Assembly (NCBI GenBank): GCA_964398055.1
Contig: CAYNLK010000054.1
Coordinates: 1-40,226, forward strand
Length of the DNA: 40,226 nucleotides
Direction of reading: 5' to 3'
Source: CAYNLK01 sp964398055
GTDB taxonomy: Bacteria > Chloroflexota > Anaerolineae > 4572-78 > J111
Within the stretch, counting starts at the first letter, position 1. The number at the start of each line of letters is the position of its first letter. Under the pieces are notes generated by a model. The model did not search any database, had not been told where the DNA came from, and saw only the letters and a program-made list of their open reading frames with translations. Shown one piece after another: positions 30,638 through 38,191 of the stretch. The position numbers were made by a program, and so were the translations under genes.

Positions 30638-32737
30638 TTAGGGTGGGTCAACAAAATCGTAGCGAAACTCGACCAGCAGAAACTGATCAGGCCCCAGATT
30701 GACCGGTAACTCGGCCAGGCCGACCAACTCGACGATATACTCCCCCTGGGCCAGGCCGCCAAACTCGACCGCATACTCGCCCAACTCTATCTTGCTGCCG
30801 GTCAGTTGCACGCCGCTTTGCCAGGTGCCGCTGCGCAAGATGACCGGATGATCTTTAAGCCCAACCGCCCGCACCCCGATGGTGCCGCTAACCCGGTCAA
30901 CTGTTTCCGCCACCCGCCCCTGCCAGGCAAAGGCCGCTGTCGGGGTGGGCAGGGGGGGAGTCGGTGAGGGGGTTGGAGTGGGGAAAAAGGGCACGGCCGT
31001 AGCTGTCGGCAAAGTCAACTGAACAACCACAACCGGGGTCGCCGTGGCCGGCAGTTGCTCTGGTAAGGCCCCCCGGCCAACAATCAGCGGCGTTTCAGCC
31101 GGGGTCGGCGCCGCCGCGGGCGCGAAGTCAATTTCTGCCAGGCCGGCCCCATCGACAAACAGGCGCCGGCCGGCGCCGGTATTGACGGCCTCGACCTGGT
31201 AGACACCCGGCCCAAGCTGGCCAAACTCGCAGGCTAACGCGCCCAAGACCGGATTTGGGGCAACTTCACAAAAGCGCTCCGCACCCCGGGCCGAGCGTAA
31301 GGCCACAACCTGGCCAGGTCGACCGGCCAGGCGCACCCGGATAGTCGCCTCACGCTGGGGGGTGGCGATAGAACCGTTGGTATTCTTGAGCAGCCGGGCC
31401 TGCCAGCCGGTTATCCCGGACGGCAGCACTTCCACATCAAACATTACTTTGACCTGCCCCTGCGGCCAAACGGCGACCGGCAAACTCACACTCAGCCCCT
31501 CCGGGCTGACCAGGTAGTGGCCGGGCGTTAGATCCGCAAAAGTACAGCTATCCTGCCCGGCTGAACCCCGCCCGGTGATGCAACGCCGTTCCACCTCAAG
31601 CCCATCAATCGCCTGCAAGCGAACCGGCAGCCCTTCGATGCCCAAGACCTGAACGGTCAGCGCCGGGGCCGCGCCGCCGGTTTCGACCCGTTCGGTCACC
31701 GCGCCCAGCCAGCGCGTTAGCGGGGTTGGCGTGGGCTGCGGCGTAGCGGTGGCGGTGGGCAAAGGCGTCAGGGTGGGGGTCGGGCTGACCGTGGGGGACG
31801 GCGTCAGGGTTGGTGGAGCAGGGGTGAAGGTAGGCAAGGGTGGGAGCGCGGGGATTGCCGTAGCAGTAGAGGTAGGCATCGGGGTGGGCAAGACGGTGAA
31901 AAATTGAACCCGAGTTTCAGTGTTGCTCTTTAGCTCAACTTCAAACCGGCTATTCAACCCTACCGGCTCGATAATGTACCGGCCCGGGGTTAAACCGGTA
32001 AACTCGACCACATCCGGGCCTAACTCGTCCGGCTTTTGACCGGTGGGAGCGGTGTTGATCTCTTCGACCAGGGTGGCCAATCGTACCGGGTGGCCGCTCA
32101 GCCCCGTCACCTGCACTAACAGACGAGCAAACGGCGCGCCGATGCCCCACTTCTCCTCTACCAGGCGGCCTTCCCAAATCTGCCCGGCCAGGGGTGTGGC
32201 GGTTGGCGACGGCTGGGCGGCCTGGGTCACCGCCGCCGCCGGAATCTGGCTAAATTCAACGACCGCCAGATTATAGCCGTCGGCTTCCACCGGCAGGCTG
32301 GCCCCCAGCGAGGGGACACTCACCAGCCACGTACCTTTGCTGACCGGGGCAAACTCGGCGGTGTAGGGACCGTACTCCGGCTTACTACCCGACTCGGCGT
32401 ACATCAAAAAGTCGCCGCTGCGCAGCTCGATCCGCACACCGATGAGACCATCAACCTTCACTCGAAAAATCGAGCCGGCGCCCTCGGTCACGCCCAGGGT
32501 GTTACTGGCCAGACGACCCACCCAGATTTGGGCAACCGGGGTAGGCGCAACCGTAGGTTGGCGGGTCCAGGTCGCTGCCGGTCGAGGGGTGGGGGTGCGG
32601 GTTGGCAGGCTGTCCTGGGTCGATGGGGCAGCCATGATTAACTCCATACCGTTGCTGGCCTCCCACAAACCAACAGCCAGAAAGATAACTGTTAACAGTA
32701 ATGCCAGGTTATACCTGGCCATTCTTTTTCTATTCAA
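30638..32737 (-). CDS. Secreted protein with five repeats of an unrecognised beta domain and PT-rich linkers
   Basis: 699 residues. An N-terminal hydrophobic helix (YNLALLLTVIFLAVGLW) acts as signal peptide or anchor. Then come five copies of a roughly 90-residue unit starting near residues 69, 185, 340, 445 and 600. Each begins with Trp (IWVGRL, IWEGRL, RWLGAV, GWQARL, AWQGRV), then a strand with V-x-G-x(3)-V-x-L, a G-x-Y-x-V strand and a final hydrophobic strand. Units 3 and 4 each hold a Cys pair, possibly disulfides. Long Thr/Pro linkers (TPTPTLTPLPTATATPQPTP) separate several units. Such linkers are common in Chloroflexota cell-surface proteins. No enzyme motif is visible. A structural or carbohydrate-binding surface role is a guess. 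No strong ribosome site was found. Confidence 0.75.
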   Translation of the reverse strand: MNRKRMARYNLALLLTVIFLAVGLWEASNGMELIMAAPSTQDSLPTRTPTPRPAATWTRQPTVAPTPVAQIWVGRLASNTLGVTEGAGSIFRVKVDGLIGVRIELRSGDFLMYAESGSKPEYGPYTAEFAPVSKGTWLVSVPSLGASLPVEADGYNLAVVEFSQIPAAAVTQAAQPSPTATPLAGQIWEGRLVEEKWGIGAPFARLLVQVTGLSGHPVRLATLVEEINTAPTGQKPDELGPDVVEFTGLTPGRYIIEPVGLNSRFEVELKSNTETRVQFFTVLPTPMPTSTATAIPALPPLPTFTPAPPTLTPSPTVSPTPTLTPLPTATATPQPTPTPLTRWLGAVTERVETGGAAPALTVQVLGIEGLPVRLQAIDGLEVERRCITGRGSAGQDSCTFADLTPGHYLVSPEGLSVSLPVAVWPQGQVKVMFDVEVLPSGITGWQARLLKNTNGSIATPQREATIRVRLAGRPGQVVALRSARGAERFCEVAPNPVLGALACEFGQLGPGVYQVEAVNTGAGRRLFVDGAGLAEIDFAPAAAPTPAETPLIVGRGALPEQLPATATPVVVVQLTLPTATAVPFFPTPTPSPTPPLPTPTAAFAWQGRVAETVDRVSGTIGVRAVGLKDHPVILRSGTWQSGVQLTGSKIELGEYAVEFGGLAQGEYIVELVGLAELPVNLGPDQFLLVEFRYDFVDPP

Positions 32738-32850
32738 AGAGCCATCATCCTCAAATCAATAGAGACCATTCTAAATTGCTTACTCTAATTTGTATTATAC
32801 GCCGCGGGCAGGGCTTCCTTCAACCAACCGCCGCGGGCCAACATTTTTGC

Positions 32851-32879
32851 TTGCCAGGAACATTGATTCAGGTTAAAAT
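32851..32879 (+). promoter_or_regulatory. Promoter of the polyphosphate glucokinase gene
   Basis: TTGCCA (32851-32856), 17 bases, TAAAAT (32874-32879), 25 bases before the ATG at 32905. It rules out the longer open frame starting at 32701. Confidence 0.6.
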
Positions 32880-32904
32880 CAACCAAAGTCGATGGGAGGA
32901 ACTT

Positions 32905-33648
32905 ATGCAAATTCTAGGCATTGACATTGGTGGTTCCGGGATCAAGGGCGCGCCAGTCAACATTGAAACAGGGGTACTGATGACTGAACGGCATCGTATT
33001 GCCACCCCCCAACCGTCCGTGCCGGAGGCGGTGGCTGAGGTTGTGGCGCAGATTGCCCAACATTTCGACTGGGAGGGAGCCATTGGCTGCACCTTCCCGG
33101 CGGTTATTAAGGGCGGGGTGGCTTACAGCGCGGCCAACGTGGACAAATCCTGGATCGGCGCCAACGGCGAAAAGTTAATGGAGGCGAAAACCGGCTGCCC
33201 GGTCAGATTGATCAACGATGCCGATGCGGCCGGCCTGGCGGAGATGGACTTTGGCGCCGGCCAGGGTCACGCCGGCGTGGTCATCATCTTGACCTTCGGG
33301 ACCGGCGTCGGCAGCGCCGTTTTTTACAACGGTCAGCTTGTGCCCAACACCGAGTTTGGCCATCTGGATATCCGCGGCAAAGACGCCGAGGATCGGGCCG
33401 CCGACCGCGTGCGCAAAGACAAAGAGCTGACCTGGGCAGAGTGGGCGGCGCGGGTCAATGAATTTCTGGCGCACATGGAAATCCTCTTTTCGCCCGACCT
33501 GTTCATTATTGGCGGCGGGGTCAGCAAAAAACACGATAAATTCTTTCCCTATCTAAAAACCAAGTCCGAGATCGTACCGGCCAAAATGCGTAACGACGCC
33601 GGGATCATCGGCGCGGCGATGGCGGCCAAATCACTTCTGCAACCCTGA
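32905..33648 (+). CDS. ppgK: Polyphosphate--glucose phosphotransferase (ROK family)
   Basis: Phosphorylates glucose to glucose 6-phosphate using polyphosphate and often ATP. 247 residues: the phosphate-1 loop LGIDIGGSGIKG, the active-site Asp region INDADAAGLAE, LTFGTGVGSAVF, the glucose-binding EFGHLDIRGKDAE and the phosphate/adenosine strand FIIGGGVSKKHDKFF. This set matches PpgK of Actinobacteria and Chloroflexota rather than ATP-only ROK glucokinases. The frame is open back to 32701, but GGGAGGA and a promoter directly precede the ATG at 32905. The stop is followed within a few bases by the first DnaA-box-like sequence. Confidence 0.9.
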   Translation: MQILGIDIGGSGIKGAPVNIETGVLMTERHRIATPQPSVPEAVAEVVAQIAQHFDWEGAIGCTFPAVIKGGVAYSAANVDKSWIGANGEKLMEAKTGCPVRLINDADAAGLAEMDFGAGQGHAGVVIILTFGTGVGSAVFYNGQLVPNTEFGHLDIRGKDAEDRAADRVRKDKELTWAEWAARVNEFLAHMEILFSPDLFIIGGGVSKKHDKFFPYLKTKSEIVPAKMRNDAGIIGAAMAAKSLLQP

Positions 33649-33649
33649 T

Positions 33650-34168
33650 TGTTGATAACCTGCCGGATAACTGTGGATAAATGGCCTGGAAACAGGGGTT
33701 TTTGTGGATAAGTTGCGGCTGATCGGTTGACTCTTGGGGCTAAGTTTGAACATATTAACCGGCTAATTTTGGACAGTGTGCTAAGAATTGGCGGTGTACC
33801 CAGGCCTACTGTTTGACAAAATCTAACAACTGTTAATTTATTTTAACATAACTTTTGTGGATAACTCAGCTATTACTGTGGATAAGTAACTTGATTTGGG
33901 GATAACTATTAAATCTTTCTTAAATTTTTTGGCAATGAAATTTTAAACCACAATATCTTGGGGCTTCGTCAACTCCTCCCCAAGATATTGAATCTGGCTG
34001 ATTTGACAAAAATTTTCCAATTTGTTTGCGCTCTTTTCCTCAACTTATCCCGGCCTGACCTTCGAGTTTTCATTACCTCCCTAACCAAGATAACGGCTTT
34101 GCCCAAGTCTCAACCCCTAAATGTGGTGTCTTCCCTTTTGTTTGACTTCGCCTATCCACATATCCACA
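33650..34168. other. Candidate replication origin: DnaA-box cluster in AT-rich non-coding DNA
   Basis: Four perfect DnaA boxes TGTGGATAA lie in the same orientation at 33672, 33703, 33856 and 33877. One-mismatch boxes lie at 33650 (TGTTGATAA) and 33897 (TGGGGATAA). Two inverted near-boxes, CTATCCACA and ATATCCACA, lie at 34152-34168. Spacing is close to whole helical turns (31, 21 and 20 bases). The AT-rich runs at 33831-33848 (palindromic TGTTAA/TTAACA) and 33906-33950 could be unwinding elements. No coding frame is convincing over about 700 bases. dnaA and dnaN are not in the window, so this could be oriC, a titration site like datA, or a plasmid-derived origin. Confidence 0.65.
33951..33990. 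repeat. Perfect 13-bp inverted repeat within the candidate origin
   Basis: CAATATCTTGGGG (33951-33963) and CCCCAAGATATTG (33978-33990) with a 14-base loop. It sits just right of the AT-rich run and boxes. It has no gene on its left to terminate closer than ppgK, 300 bases away. Confidence 0.85.
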
Positions 34169-34358
34169 CCCTCTACTACTAACTACTACAAATGACACTA
34201 TAAAAACTTAGGTCTGATTGAATAACTTAGTTGCATATATCCTTGCGTGACTTTAGGTGCGCACAAATAACGGTACTGGAAACCAAAATTATCTCTGCAA
34301 CCATATCCAGATTGGCCCAAACAAGACCGCATTTATATCTTTATAGACACCTTCAAGC

Positions 34359-34364
34359 TATAAT
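34359..34364 (+). promoter_or_regulatory. -10 element placed for leaderless transcription of the kinase gene
   Basis: TATAAT ends seven bases before the A of the kinase ATG (34371), exactly where initiation is expected. No Shine-Dalgarno is present. The -35 is poor. Leaderless mRNAs with this layout are common in Actinobacteria and Deinococcus. Confidence 0.55.
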
Positions 34365-34370
34365 TACAGT

Positions 34371-35234
34371 ATGGAACCGTTGTCGCGAGCCCCAAAAAAT
34401 AACCTAACCGACCAACACCAGGTATCCCCAGCGATGATTGCCGAGTTGGAAGCGCGCCTGACCCAAATCACCGGGCAACTCCTGGCCACCAATACCAGCC
34501 TGGAACATGAAATTTCCGACCGACTGAGTAAGGAGGATGAATTCCGCCGTTCAACCGAACAGCTGCGCGAACTATCTGCTCGCTTGCAGTCAGTTAGAGA
34601 AGAAGAACGCACTCACCTTGCCCGGGTGATCCACGACGAACTTGGGCAAGCCTTAACCGGACTAAAAATGGATGTAGCCTGGTTGCAAAAGCATTTGGAT
34701 CAACAGCAGCCAGCCCTGCTGGAAAAAACCCGGGCGATGTCGGATCTGATTGATATTATCGTCCAGGCCGTGCGCCGAATTGCCACAGAGTTGCGGCCGG
34801 GCATTCTAGATCTTAGCCTGGTGGCGACTATTGAATGGCAGCTTCAGGAATTTCAAACCCGTTCAGGCATTAAGAGTAAACTTATCCGCGCCCCGGAAGA
34901 AACAACCCTGGATGCCGATGGAGCGACCACAGTCTTCCGCATCTTTCAAGAGATTCTCACTAACGTGACCCGGCATGCCCAAGCCACCCGGATTGAGGTA
35001 AGTATAGAAGAAAACGCCACATTTCTAACCCTCCAGGTACGGGATAATGGGCGAGGCATTACCGACAGTGACATCCACAGTCCCAAATCGATTGGCCTGC
35101 TGGGGATGCAGGAACGGGCCAGGCTGCGGGCGGGTGAGGTTCATTTTCAGAGTACGCCGGGTAAAGGCACCACCGTCACGGTCAGGTTGCCGTTAACAAT
35201 GAACAATGAGCAAATGTTCGAAGGGATCACATGA
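34371..35234 (+). CDS. Cytoplasmic sensor histidine kinase, NarL-type (HisKA_3)
   Basis: 287 residues. The N-terminal 75 residues are coiled-coil-like (MIAELEARLTQITGQLLATN, then LRELSARLQSVREEERTHLA). The dimerisation/phosphoacceptor helix has His88 in ARVIHDELGQALTGLKMDV. The HATPase_c domain shows the N box FRIFQEILTNVTRHAQAT, the G1 motif DNGRGI, GLLGMQERARLRAG and GKGTTVTVRLPL. No membrane helix and no recognisable sensor domain are present, so it probably reads an internal signal or a partner protein. It overlaps its response regulator by 4 bases (ATGA). It is the first gene to the right of the candidate origin and may be translated from a leaderless mRNA. Confidence 0.93.
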   Translation: MEPLSRAPKNNLTDQHQVSPAMIAELEARLTQITGQLLATNTSLEHEISDRLSKEDEFRRSTEQLRELSARLQSVREEERTHLARVIHDELGQALTGLKMDVAWLQKHLDQQQPALLEKTRAMSDLIDIIVQAVRRIATELRPGILDLSLVATIEWQLQEFQTRSGIKSKLIRAPEETTLDADGATTVFRIFQEILTNVTRHAQATRIEVSIEENATFLTLQVRDNGRGITDSDIHSPKSIGLLGMQERARLRAGEVHFQSTPGKGTTVTVRLPLTMNNEQMFEGIT

Positions 35235-35863
35235 TCAAAGTACTCATCGCCGATGATCACCCGATTGTGCGTCAGGGGCTGCGGCAGATACTGTCGGGCA
35301 TTCCCGATATGGAGGTGGCCGGTGAGGCCGTCAACAGCCAAGAAGCGTTGGATCAAGTTCGAGTGGGAGGTTGGGATGTGCTGGTACTGGATATTACTAT
35401 GCCCGACCGCAGCGGGTTCGATATCCTCAAGGAGCTGAAACACGAACAGCCCGACCTGCCGGTGCTGGTCCTCAGCATCCATGCCGAGGAACAGTTTGCG
35501 GTGCGCGTACTCAGAGCCGGCGCGTCCGGCTACTTAACCAAAGAAAATGCGCCGTCTGAACTGGTCAAAGCCATCCGTAAAGTGGTAGGCGGCGGCAAAT
35601 ACATCAGCTCAAGCCTGGCCGAAAGCCTGGCCGCCGGCCTGGACGCCACCTCCGATCGGCCACGACACAAAGCATTGTCCGACCGCGAGTTCCAGGTGAT
35701 GCAAATGATGGCCAGCGGGAAAACACTTGCAGAAATTGCCGAGGAGCTATCGCTGAGCGCCAAGACCGTCAGCACCTACCGCACCCGTCTCATGGAAAAG
35801 TTGAATTTAAAAACCAACGCCGAGTTGATCCGTTACGTCATTGAGAACGGCTTGATCGAGTAA
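35231..35863 (+). CDS. NarL/FixJ-family response regulator
   Basis: 210 residues. The receiver domain has acidic pocket residues ADDH (8-10), phospho-acceptor Asp54 in LVLDITMPDRSG, and Lys in YLTKENAP. After a short linker comes a LuxR-type helix-turn-helix: LSDREFQVMQMMASGKTLAE, IAEELSLSAKTVSTYRTRLM, EKLNLKTNAELIRY. It is the cognate partner of the upstream kinase. Its start overlaps the kinase stop (ATGA). The regulon is unknown; the CarD-like and ferritin genes downstream are possible targets. Confidence 0.95.
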   Translation: MIKVLIADDHPIVRQGLRQILSGIPDMEVAGEAVNSQEALDQVRVGGWDVLVLDITMPDRSGFDILKELKHEQPDLPVLVLSIHAEEQFAVRVLRAGASGYLTKENAPSELVKAIRKVVGGGKYISSSLAESLAAGLDATSDRPRHKALSDREFQVMQMMASGKTLAEIAEELSLSAKTVSTYRTRLMEKLNLKTNAELIRYVIENGLIE

Positions 35864-35948
35864 TGCCTCTGTCCTATCCGGTTAAATTGCCCCGCAGACG
35901 CAAAGCGCGCCGATAAAAAAAGAAACCTGCGAGGATCTGCGCGTTTCG

Positions 35949-36030
35949 CAGTCTCAGTAGATCACAGATTCAGCGTAGCAGGCGGCATAGGGCTGCCGCT
36001 CTACAGCAAGATTGTGATCTACTGAGTCTG
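35949..36030. other. Long structured inverted repeat (possible terminator or RNA element)
   Basis: Eighteen-base arms with one mismatch (35949-35966, 36013-36030; core CTCAGTAGATCACA) enclose an inner perfect hairpin GCGGCA-TAGGGC-TGCCGC (35982-35999). It follows the response-regulator stop by about 85 bases. It may be a terminator, an interspersed palindromic repeat or a small RNA. Confidence 0.65.
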
Positions 36031-36091
36031 TAGATTTTAATTCTTGCTCCTCTGCACCCCCGCTCCCGGGTGGTCCCAATCCTCTGCCAAA

Positions 36092-36144
36092 TTGTAAGGC
36101 AAATACTTACAAAGGCATCAGTCTAACCCTTACAAAAAAATCAG
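36092..36144. promoter_or_regulatory. Candidate operator: TTGTAAG/CTTACAA sites upstream of the CarD-like gene
   Basis: TTGTAAG (36092-36098) and CTTACAA (36106-36112) are inverted repeats 7 bases apart. The 16-mer starting at 36106 (CTTACAAAGGCATCAG) recurs at 36129-36144 as CTTACAAAAAAATCAG. They lie 70-120 bases before the CarD-like start. A binding site for the adjacent response regulator is plausible (inference). Confidence 0.45.
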
Positions 36145-36212
36145 ATTTCCGCTGATAGTTTTCAGAACTCAGATCGGTTATCCTAATATTGAGGGTAGAT
36201 CAGGAGGGTCTT

Positions 36213-36704
36213 ATGCAACTCAATATTGGTGACCTTGTTGTTCATCCGGCCTTCGGACTAGGCCACATTGTCGAGATCGAGGAAAAATCGCTTTCTGACG
36301 AAGAGACGCGTCCGTATTACAAAGTCGTTCGACTCAAGCATACTATGTGGATACGAGTAGATGCTCAGGAGGTTACCGGTCTTCGGCTGGTAACGGCCAA
36401 GAGCGATCTGGACCATTACCGCGACTTGTTAAAAAGACCTCCTGTTCTCCTGAATACAGACCTCCAGCAACGACATCTGGAGCTGGTCAGCCGCTTGACT
36501 CAGGGCTCATTTCAGGGTGTGTGCGAAGTGATGCGAGATCTAACCGCCTGGGGTTGGCGTGAACCCTTAAACCGGGCAGACACGACCACTTTGCAGAAGA
36601 CGCGGGAAAGTCTCTCGCAAGAATGGGCGGCAGCGGCTGGCGTCTCCACAACCGAAGCGATCGGAGAAATTGACTCCTTGTTGCTGGCAACTCAACCCGC
36701 CTAA
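36213..36704 (+). CDS. CarD/CdnL-like RNA polymerase-interacting regulator
   Basis: 163 residues. The N-terminal 65 match the CarD_TRCF RNA-polymerase-interaction domain: LNIGDLVVHPAFGLGHIVEI, then YYKVVRLKHTMWIRVDAQEV. The remaining helical part (DLDHYRDLLKRPPVLLNTDL and LTQGSFQGVCEVMRDLTAWG) matches the CarD C-terminal helical domain, which contacts promoter DNA. CarD family proteins stabilise open promoter complexes, often at rRNA and stress genes. The frame opens at 36189, but AGGAGGG lies directly before the ATG at 36213. It is probably transcribed from its own promoter downstream of the TTGTAAG sites. Confidence 0.85.
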   Translation: MQLNIGDLVVHPAFGLGHIVEIEEKSLSDEETRPYYKVVRLKHTMWIRVDAQEVTGLRLVTAKSDLDHYRDLLKRPPVLLNTDLQQRHLELVSRLTQGSFQGVCEVMRDLTAWGWREPLNRADTTTLQKTRESLSQEWAAAAGVSTTEAIGEIDSLLLATQPA

Positions 36705-36838
36705 TACAGCCTCATCCAGGCGGTAAGCCAGAGTAAAGATAGAGTTGTTGAAGCGGTTGGTTTCAATAAAGCGGACAGCGCCGTAAGGTACGGTTAGCTA
36801 AATTTCTCAATCCAAAGAAATCAGGAAAGGAACGAACC

Positions 36839-37318
36839 ATGAAAGGCAACGAAAAGCTGGTGGCGGTGCTAAACCAACTTCTGGCGGATGAGCTAACGGC
36901 CATCAGCCAATATATGGTCCACTCCGAGATGTGCGACAACTGGGGCTACGATAAACTTCACCAAGCCATCGAGCAGCAGGCCCGCGACGAGATGCACCAC
37001 GCCGAGTGGCTCATCCAGCGGATCATCTTCCTGGAAGGTGAGCCGGACGTCTCCAAGCTCAACCCGATCCAAATCGGCCAGACCGTGTTAGAAATGATTG
37101 GCCGTGATCAGGAGGCCGAGCTGGCGGCCGCACGGGCCTACAATGCCGCCATCCGCCTGGCGCATGAGGTGGAGGACCAGGCCACCGCCGACTTGCTGAC
37201 GAATATTCTCAAGATGGAAGAGGGGCATGGCGACTGGGCGGAGAAGCAGCGGGTGCAGTTCCAGCAGATGGGCCTGGAGAACTACCTGGCCAATCAAACT
37301 GAGGGGGCTACGGGATAG
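36839..37318 (+). CDS. bfr: Bacterioferritin
   Basis: A 24-subunit iron-storage protein of 159 residues. All dinuclear ferroxidase ligands are in place: Glu18 (ADELTAISQY), Glu51 and His54 (ARDEMHHAEW), Glu94 (GRDQEAEL), and Glu127 with His130 (KMEEGHGDW). Met52, the haem axial ligand of bacterioferritins, is also present, so this is a Bfr and not a plain ferritin. It stores iron and detoxifies peroxide in the cytoplasm. AGGAAAGG lies upstream of the ATG. No bacterioferritin-associated ferredoxin gene is adjacent. Confidence 0.95.
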   Translation: MKGNEKLVAVLNQLLADELTAISQYMVHSEMCDNWGYDKLHQAIEQQARDEMHHAEWLIQRIIFLEGEPDVSKLNPIQIGQTVLEMIGRDQEAELAAARAYNAAIRLAHEVEDQATADLLTNILKMEEGHGDWAEKQRVQFQQMGLENYLANQTEGATG

Positions 37319-37363
37319 GGTTCTTCAGGATTTGCCGGGCGCTGGGCGTACCCCAAGATGTAA

Positions 37364-37425
37364 GGGCGAACCCTCACCTGCATCCGTACGCTGCGTGCAG
37401 CGCAGGTGCAAGTGTGTGGTCGCCC
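37364..37425. other. Nested hairpin after bacterioferritin
   Basis: GGGCGA/TCGCCC (37364-37369, 37420-37425) encloses CACCTG/CAGGTG (37375-37380, 37403-37408) and CGCTGC-GT-GCAGCG (37389-37402). It is probably a dispersed GC-rich repeat that may terminate or process the bfr message before the DUF5661-like gene. Confidence 0.55.
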
Positions 37426-37493
37426 CAGGGCGCCTTCGGCAAGACCTGCCCCTACCCCCGGAAATTCCCAAAGACCCGAAAGGTGAGGATCAT

Positions 37494-37751
37494 ATGAGCA
37501 ACAAACGACAATTCTCAGCTCAGGAAGCTCGCGCAGTAGGAATGCAGCTCGGGCTTGATTGGACAAAAGTCGACTTGGAGCAGTTTCGGCGTGGGCTCGA
37601 GGTAGAGCTTGAACATGGCGCGATTGACCCGGAGACCAATGTGACCGGTGATGACCTGGCGCTCACGGGAAAAATTGCCTGGGCGCACCTGAAAGAGATT
37701 CAAGACTACTACGCCCGGTTGGATCTGCTCGAGGCTGAGGCAAAAGGTTAG
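37494..37751 (+). CDS. DUF5661-like small protein
   Basis: 85 residues, acidic and helical: FSAQEARAVGMQLGLDWTKV, DLEQFRRGLEVELEHGAIDP, TGKIAWAHLKEIQDYYARLD. The ELEHG and IAxAHLxExxDYY patterns recall the DUF5661 family, whose function is unknown (recollection of the family pattern). The frame is open far upstream (37227), but that part overlaps bfr in another frame and has no family similarity. GGTGAGG precedes the ATG at 37494. It lies in a run of stress-type genes (ferritin, CarD, PH and lmo0937-type membrane proteins). Confidence 0.72.
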   Translation: MSNKRQFSAQEARAVGMQLGLDWTKVDLEQFRRGLEVELEHGAIDPETNVTGDDLALTGKIAWAHLKEIQDYYARLDLLEAEAKG

Positions 37752-37792
37752 ACGACGACTGACTACCAAGCTGTATTGGGGAGGCAACTGAA

Positions 37793-38191
37793 ATGACAGA
37801 TAATTATCTTAAGAACATGCTGGGAGAAAATGAACACATTGTCTTTGTCACCCGCCAACATTGGCTGATCCTGCTCGGTCAAATCCTGGCCAAAAGCGTG
37901 CTGGCCTTGGGCATGGTCATCCTGATTACCCTCATCTGGCGCATCTGGCTGCCCCAGTCGCTGGTGGTTCCCCTGGCCTACCTCTTGCTCATCCTGCCCT
38001 TACTGGGCCTGCTGCGGAATGTTATCATCTGGACGGGCCGGCAATATATCGTCACCGACTGGCGAGTGATCCAAATCTCCGGGGTATTCAATAAAGAAGT
38101 GACCGATTCCTCTTTGGAAAAGGTCAATGACGTCAAACTGGACCAATCCTGGGGGGGCGGCTGTTGGATTATGGGGACCTTGAAATTCTGA
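37793..38191 (+). CDS. Membrane PH-domain (bPH2-type) protein, N-terminal part of a frameshifted gene
   Basis: 132 residues. The N-terminus (LGENEHIVFVTRQHWLILLG) leads into two membrane helices (ILAKSVLALGMVILITLIWR and VVPLAYLLLILPLLGLLRN). A bacterial PH-like domain then starts: QYIVTDWRVIQISGVFNKEV, SSLEKVNDVKLDQSWGG. The domain is broken off by a stop, because a run of seven Gs (38151-38157) puts the rest in another frame. With eight Gs the reading continues RLLDYGDLEILTASE without interruption. This is most likely a sequencing or assembly indel, though a real mutation, phase variation or -1 slippage on the G run is possible. Such proteins are poorly characterised. Confidence 0.8.
   Translation: MTDNYLKNMLGENEHIVFVTRQHWLILLGQILAKSVLALGMVILITLIWRIWLPQSLVVPLAYLLLILPLLGLLRNVIIWTGRQYIVTDWRVIQISGVFNKEVTDSSLEKVNDVKLDQSWGGGCWIMGTLKF

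Noticed and set aside
33650..34168. Plasmid iterons
   Set aside because: Repeats match the DnaA-box consensus instead of a unique iteron, and no Rep gene is nearby; a former plasmid origin cannot be fully excluded.
33958..34182. 74-codon + strand frame within the candidate origin
   Set aside because: No ribosome site, begins inside a hairpin and runs through DnaA-like boxes; no protein features.
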